Shown here: in pieces, positions 5,943 to 6,271 of the stretch
How the letters are laid out: each line of letters begins with the position of its first letter
Numbering within the stretch: position 1 is the stretch's first letter
NCBI GenBank assembly: GCA_900770325.1
Contig: CAAGKE010000062.1
Coordinates: 1 to 6,271 of the forward strand
Source: Lachnospiraceae bacterium
Lineage (GTDB): Bacteria > Bacillota > Clostridia > Lachnospirales > Lachnospiraceae
Length of the DNA: 6,271 nt
Direction: 5' to 3'
Notes under the pieces: generated by a model
Seen by the model: the letters and a program-made list of their open reading frames with translations, nothing else
What the model was told of the DNA's origin: nothing
Databases searched by the model: none
Translations under genes and position numbers: made by a program

Positions 5943-5995
5943 CAGCCCTCCTTTGTGCTAGATACACTATAACAAAGGAGGGCTGGTCATGTCAA
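5943..5995 (-). promoter_or_regulatory. GntR-clpC promoter with a candidate operator
   Basis: On the - strand TTGACA (5995-5990) and TATAGT (5971-5966) are separated by 18 bases, with TGT before the -10. Transcription would start near 5959, leaving a leader of about 20 bases. A perfect 14-bp inverted repeat, CAGCCCTCCTTTGT at 5943-5956 and ACAAAGGAGGGCTG at 5972-5985, lies on both sides of the -10, and its downstream arm contains the ribosome binding site. The predicted transcript lacks the upstream arm, so an RNA hairpin is not expected. A DNA operator for an autoregulating dimer is the better reading. Confidence 0.75.
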
Positions 5996-6034
5996 GTATA
6001 TAACTGTACTGCTGTTCCCCAATCAGGTGTTACA

Positions 6035-6073
6035 TTACTGTTCACGCGGCATTATTAAAACAGACGTTTCGAA
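6035..6073 (+). repeat. Repeat A, truncated copy
   Basis: These 39 bases match 3-41 with one mismatch and in the same orientation. Similarity ends in the middle of the GACGTTTCGAAACGTC palindrome, and the right terminal repeat is absent. With the copy at 2-73 it gives direct repeats around the whole tRNA-to-clpC block. Confidence 0.85.
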
Positions 6074-6088
6074 GCAGGCGCACATCTC

Positions 6089-6141
6089 AAAGGAAAATAA
6101 AGGCTGCTGCAAAATCAGTTTCACCGAATTTTGCAGCAGCC
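6089..6141 (-). terminator. Strong intrinsic terminator of an upstream gene off the right edge
   Basis: A perfect 14-bp stem pairs GGCTGCTGCAAAAT (6102-6115) with ATTTTGCAGCAGCC (6128-6141) around a 12-base loop. On the - strand it is followed by TTTATTTTCCTTT. It would end transcription arriving from the right, so the GntR-clpC promoter starts a new unit. Confidence 0.88.
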
Positions 6142-6157
6142 CATTATCATATCAGTT

Positions 6158-6224
6158 CAAGAACGCCTCTGGCGTTCTTGCCGCGGCGTGATCGAATGCG
6201 AAGCATTCTTCCACTGACCACGCC
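6158..6224. repeat. Hairpin module joined to repeat B (right edge)
   Basis: Three stems are packed together: CAAGAACGCC (6158-6167) with GGCGTTCTTG (6171-6180), a 10-bp stem with a three-base loop; GGCGTG (6185-6190) with CACGCC (6219-6224); and, inside the latter, GAATGC (6194-6199) with GCATTC (6203-6208). No T tract follows, and no open reading frame with a ribosome binding site is present. The block directly adjoins the repeat B copy. Confidence 0.6.
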
Positions 6225-6271
6225 TGCGATCCGCCGGAGGCTTTATCTTGGAAGGAGATTGGACTCCCACC
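6224..6271 (-). repeat. Dispersed repeat B, inverted copy, cut by the window edge
   Basis: The reverse complement matches 2949-2996 at 46 of 48 positions, including the TCTTGG-GGAG/CTCC hairpin bases as far as the edge. It continues off the window, so its full length is unknown. Confidence 0.85.

Noticed and set aside
5957..5971. A possible CIRCE (HrcA) element in the clpC leader
   Set aside because: Only a short GCAC-like match exists; the TTAGCACTC-N9-GAGTGCTAA dyad is absent.
5985..5996. A CtsR-like sequence (GGTCATGTCAAG) near the GntR promoter
   Set aside because: CtsR boxes need two GTCAAA-type heptads with a three-base gap; here the first half is incomplete and the spacing is wrong. 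The TGTCAA part is the -35 box read backwards.
5983..6003. A four-codon + strand frame (ATG at 5989) behind AACAAAGGAGGG
   Set aside because: The ribosome-binding-like sequence is the other arm of the inverted repeat; there is no + strand promoter or downstream + strand gene to be led by it.
1..6271. CRISPR array, prophage or complete insertion sequence
   Set aside because: No regularly spaced repeats, no cas, phage or transposase genes and no complete IS ends were seen; the repeats are few, short and intergenic.

Overview
The window reads as a chromosomal housekeeping segment of a Gram-positive member of the Clostridia, most likely Lachnospiraceae. This rests on the clpC-radA neighbourhood, strong AGGAGG ribosome binding sites, TTGACA/TATAAT-type promoters with extended -10 motifs, a small clpC-adjacent protein of a type I associate with that family, and short palindromic repeats between genes. 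The genus cannot be fixed from the sequence alone.

Layout. A tRNA-Trp gene lies on the + strand at the left, with its own promoter and terminator. Everything else that codes is on the - strand and is transcribed from right to left: a small GntR-family repressor (5937-5557), clpC (5554-3101), a 136-residue conserved protein of unknown function (2824-2414), radA (2390-1026) and a shikimate-kinase-like gene (906-394). That unit ends in a terminator that converges on the tRNA terminator. A strong - strand terminator at 6141-6089 isolates the block from whatever lies to the right. There appear to be two transcription starts: one before the GntR gene and one just after the clpC stop codon, which would drive the unknown gene, radA and the kinase.

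How the genes fit together. ClpC is the Hsp100 unfoldase that feeds ClpP; RadA is a RecA-like branch-migration ATPase. In many Firmicutes clpC is preceded by ctsR-mcsA-mcsB and followed by radA. Here a 126-residue YtrA-like GntR regulator sits two bases from clpC, with the clpC Shine-Dalgarno inside its last codons. No ctsR, mcsA or mcsB lies between this gene's promoter and clpC. A perfect 14-bp inverted repeat brackets the -10 box of the GntR promoter and is a good candidate operator. The simplest model is an autoregulated GntR-clpC pair replacing, or acting beside, the usual CtsR/McsAB control.

Non-coding structure is the most unusual part. A 72-bp palindromic element at the far left has a truncated copy at 6035-6073, so direct copies flank the whole block. 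A second, modular repeat occurs at 2888-3053 and again, inverted, at the right edge; the two copies share 46 of 48 bases and then diverge abruptly. The central copy lies in the predicted 5' leader of the unknown-radA-kinase unit and can form several mutually exclusive hairpins. A third inverted repeat, with 15-bp perfect arms, fills the radA-kinase gap and pairs an SD-like GGAGG with CCTCC directly after the radA stop. The kinase itself lacks the shikimate-binding arginine of the classical family and the third glycine of its GGG motif, so its substrate is open to question.
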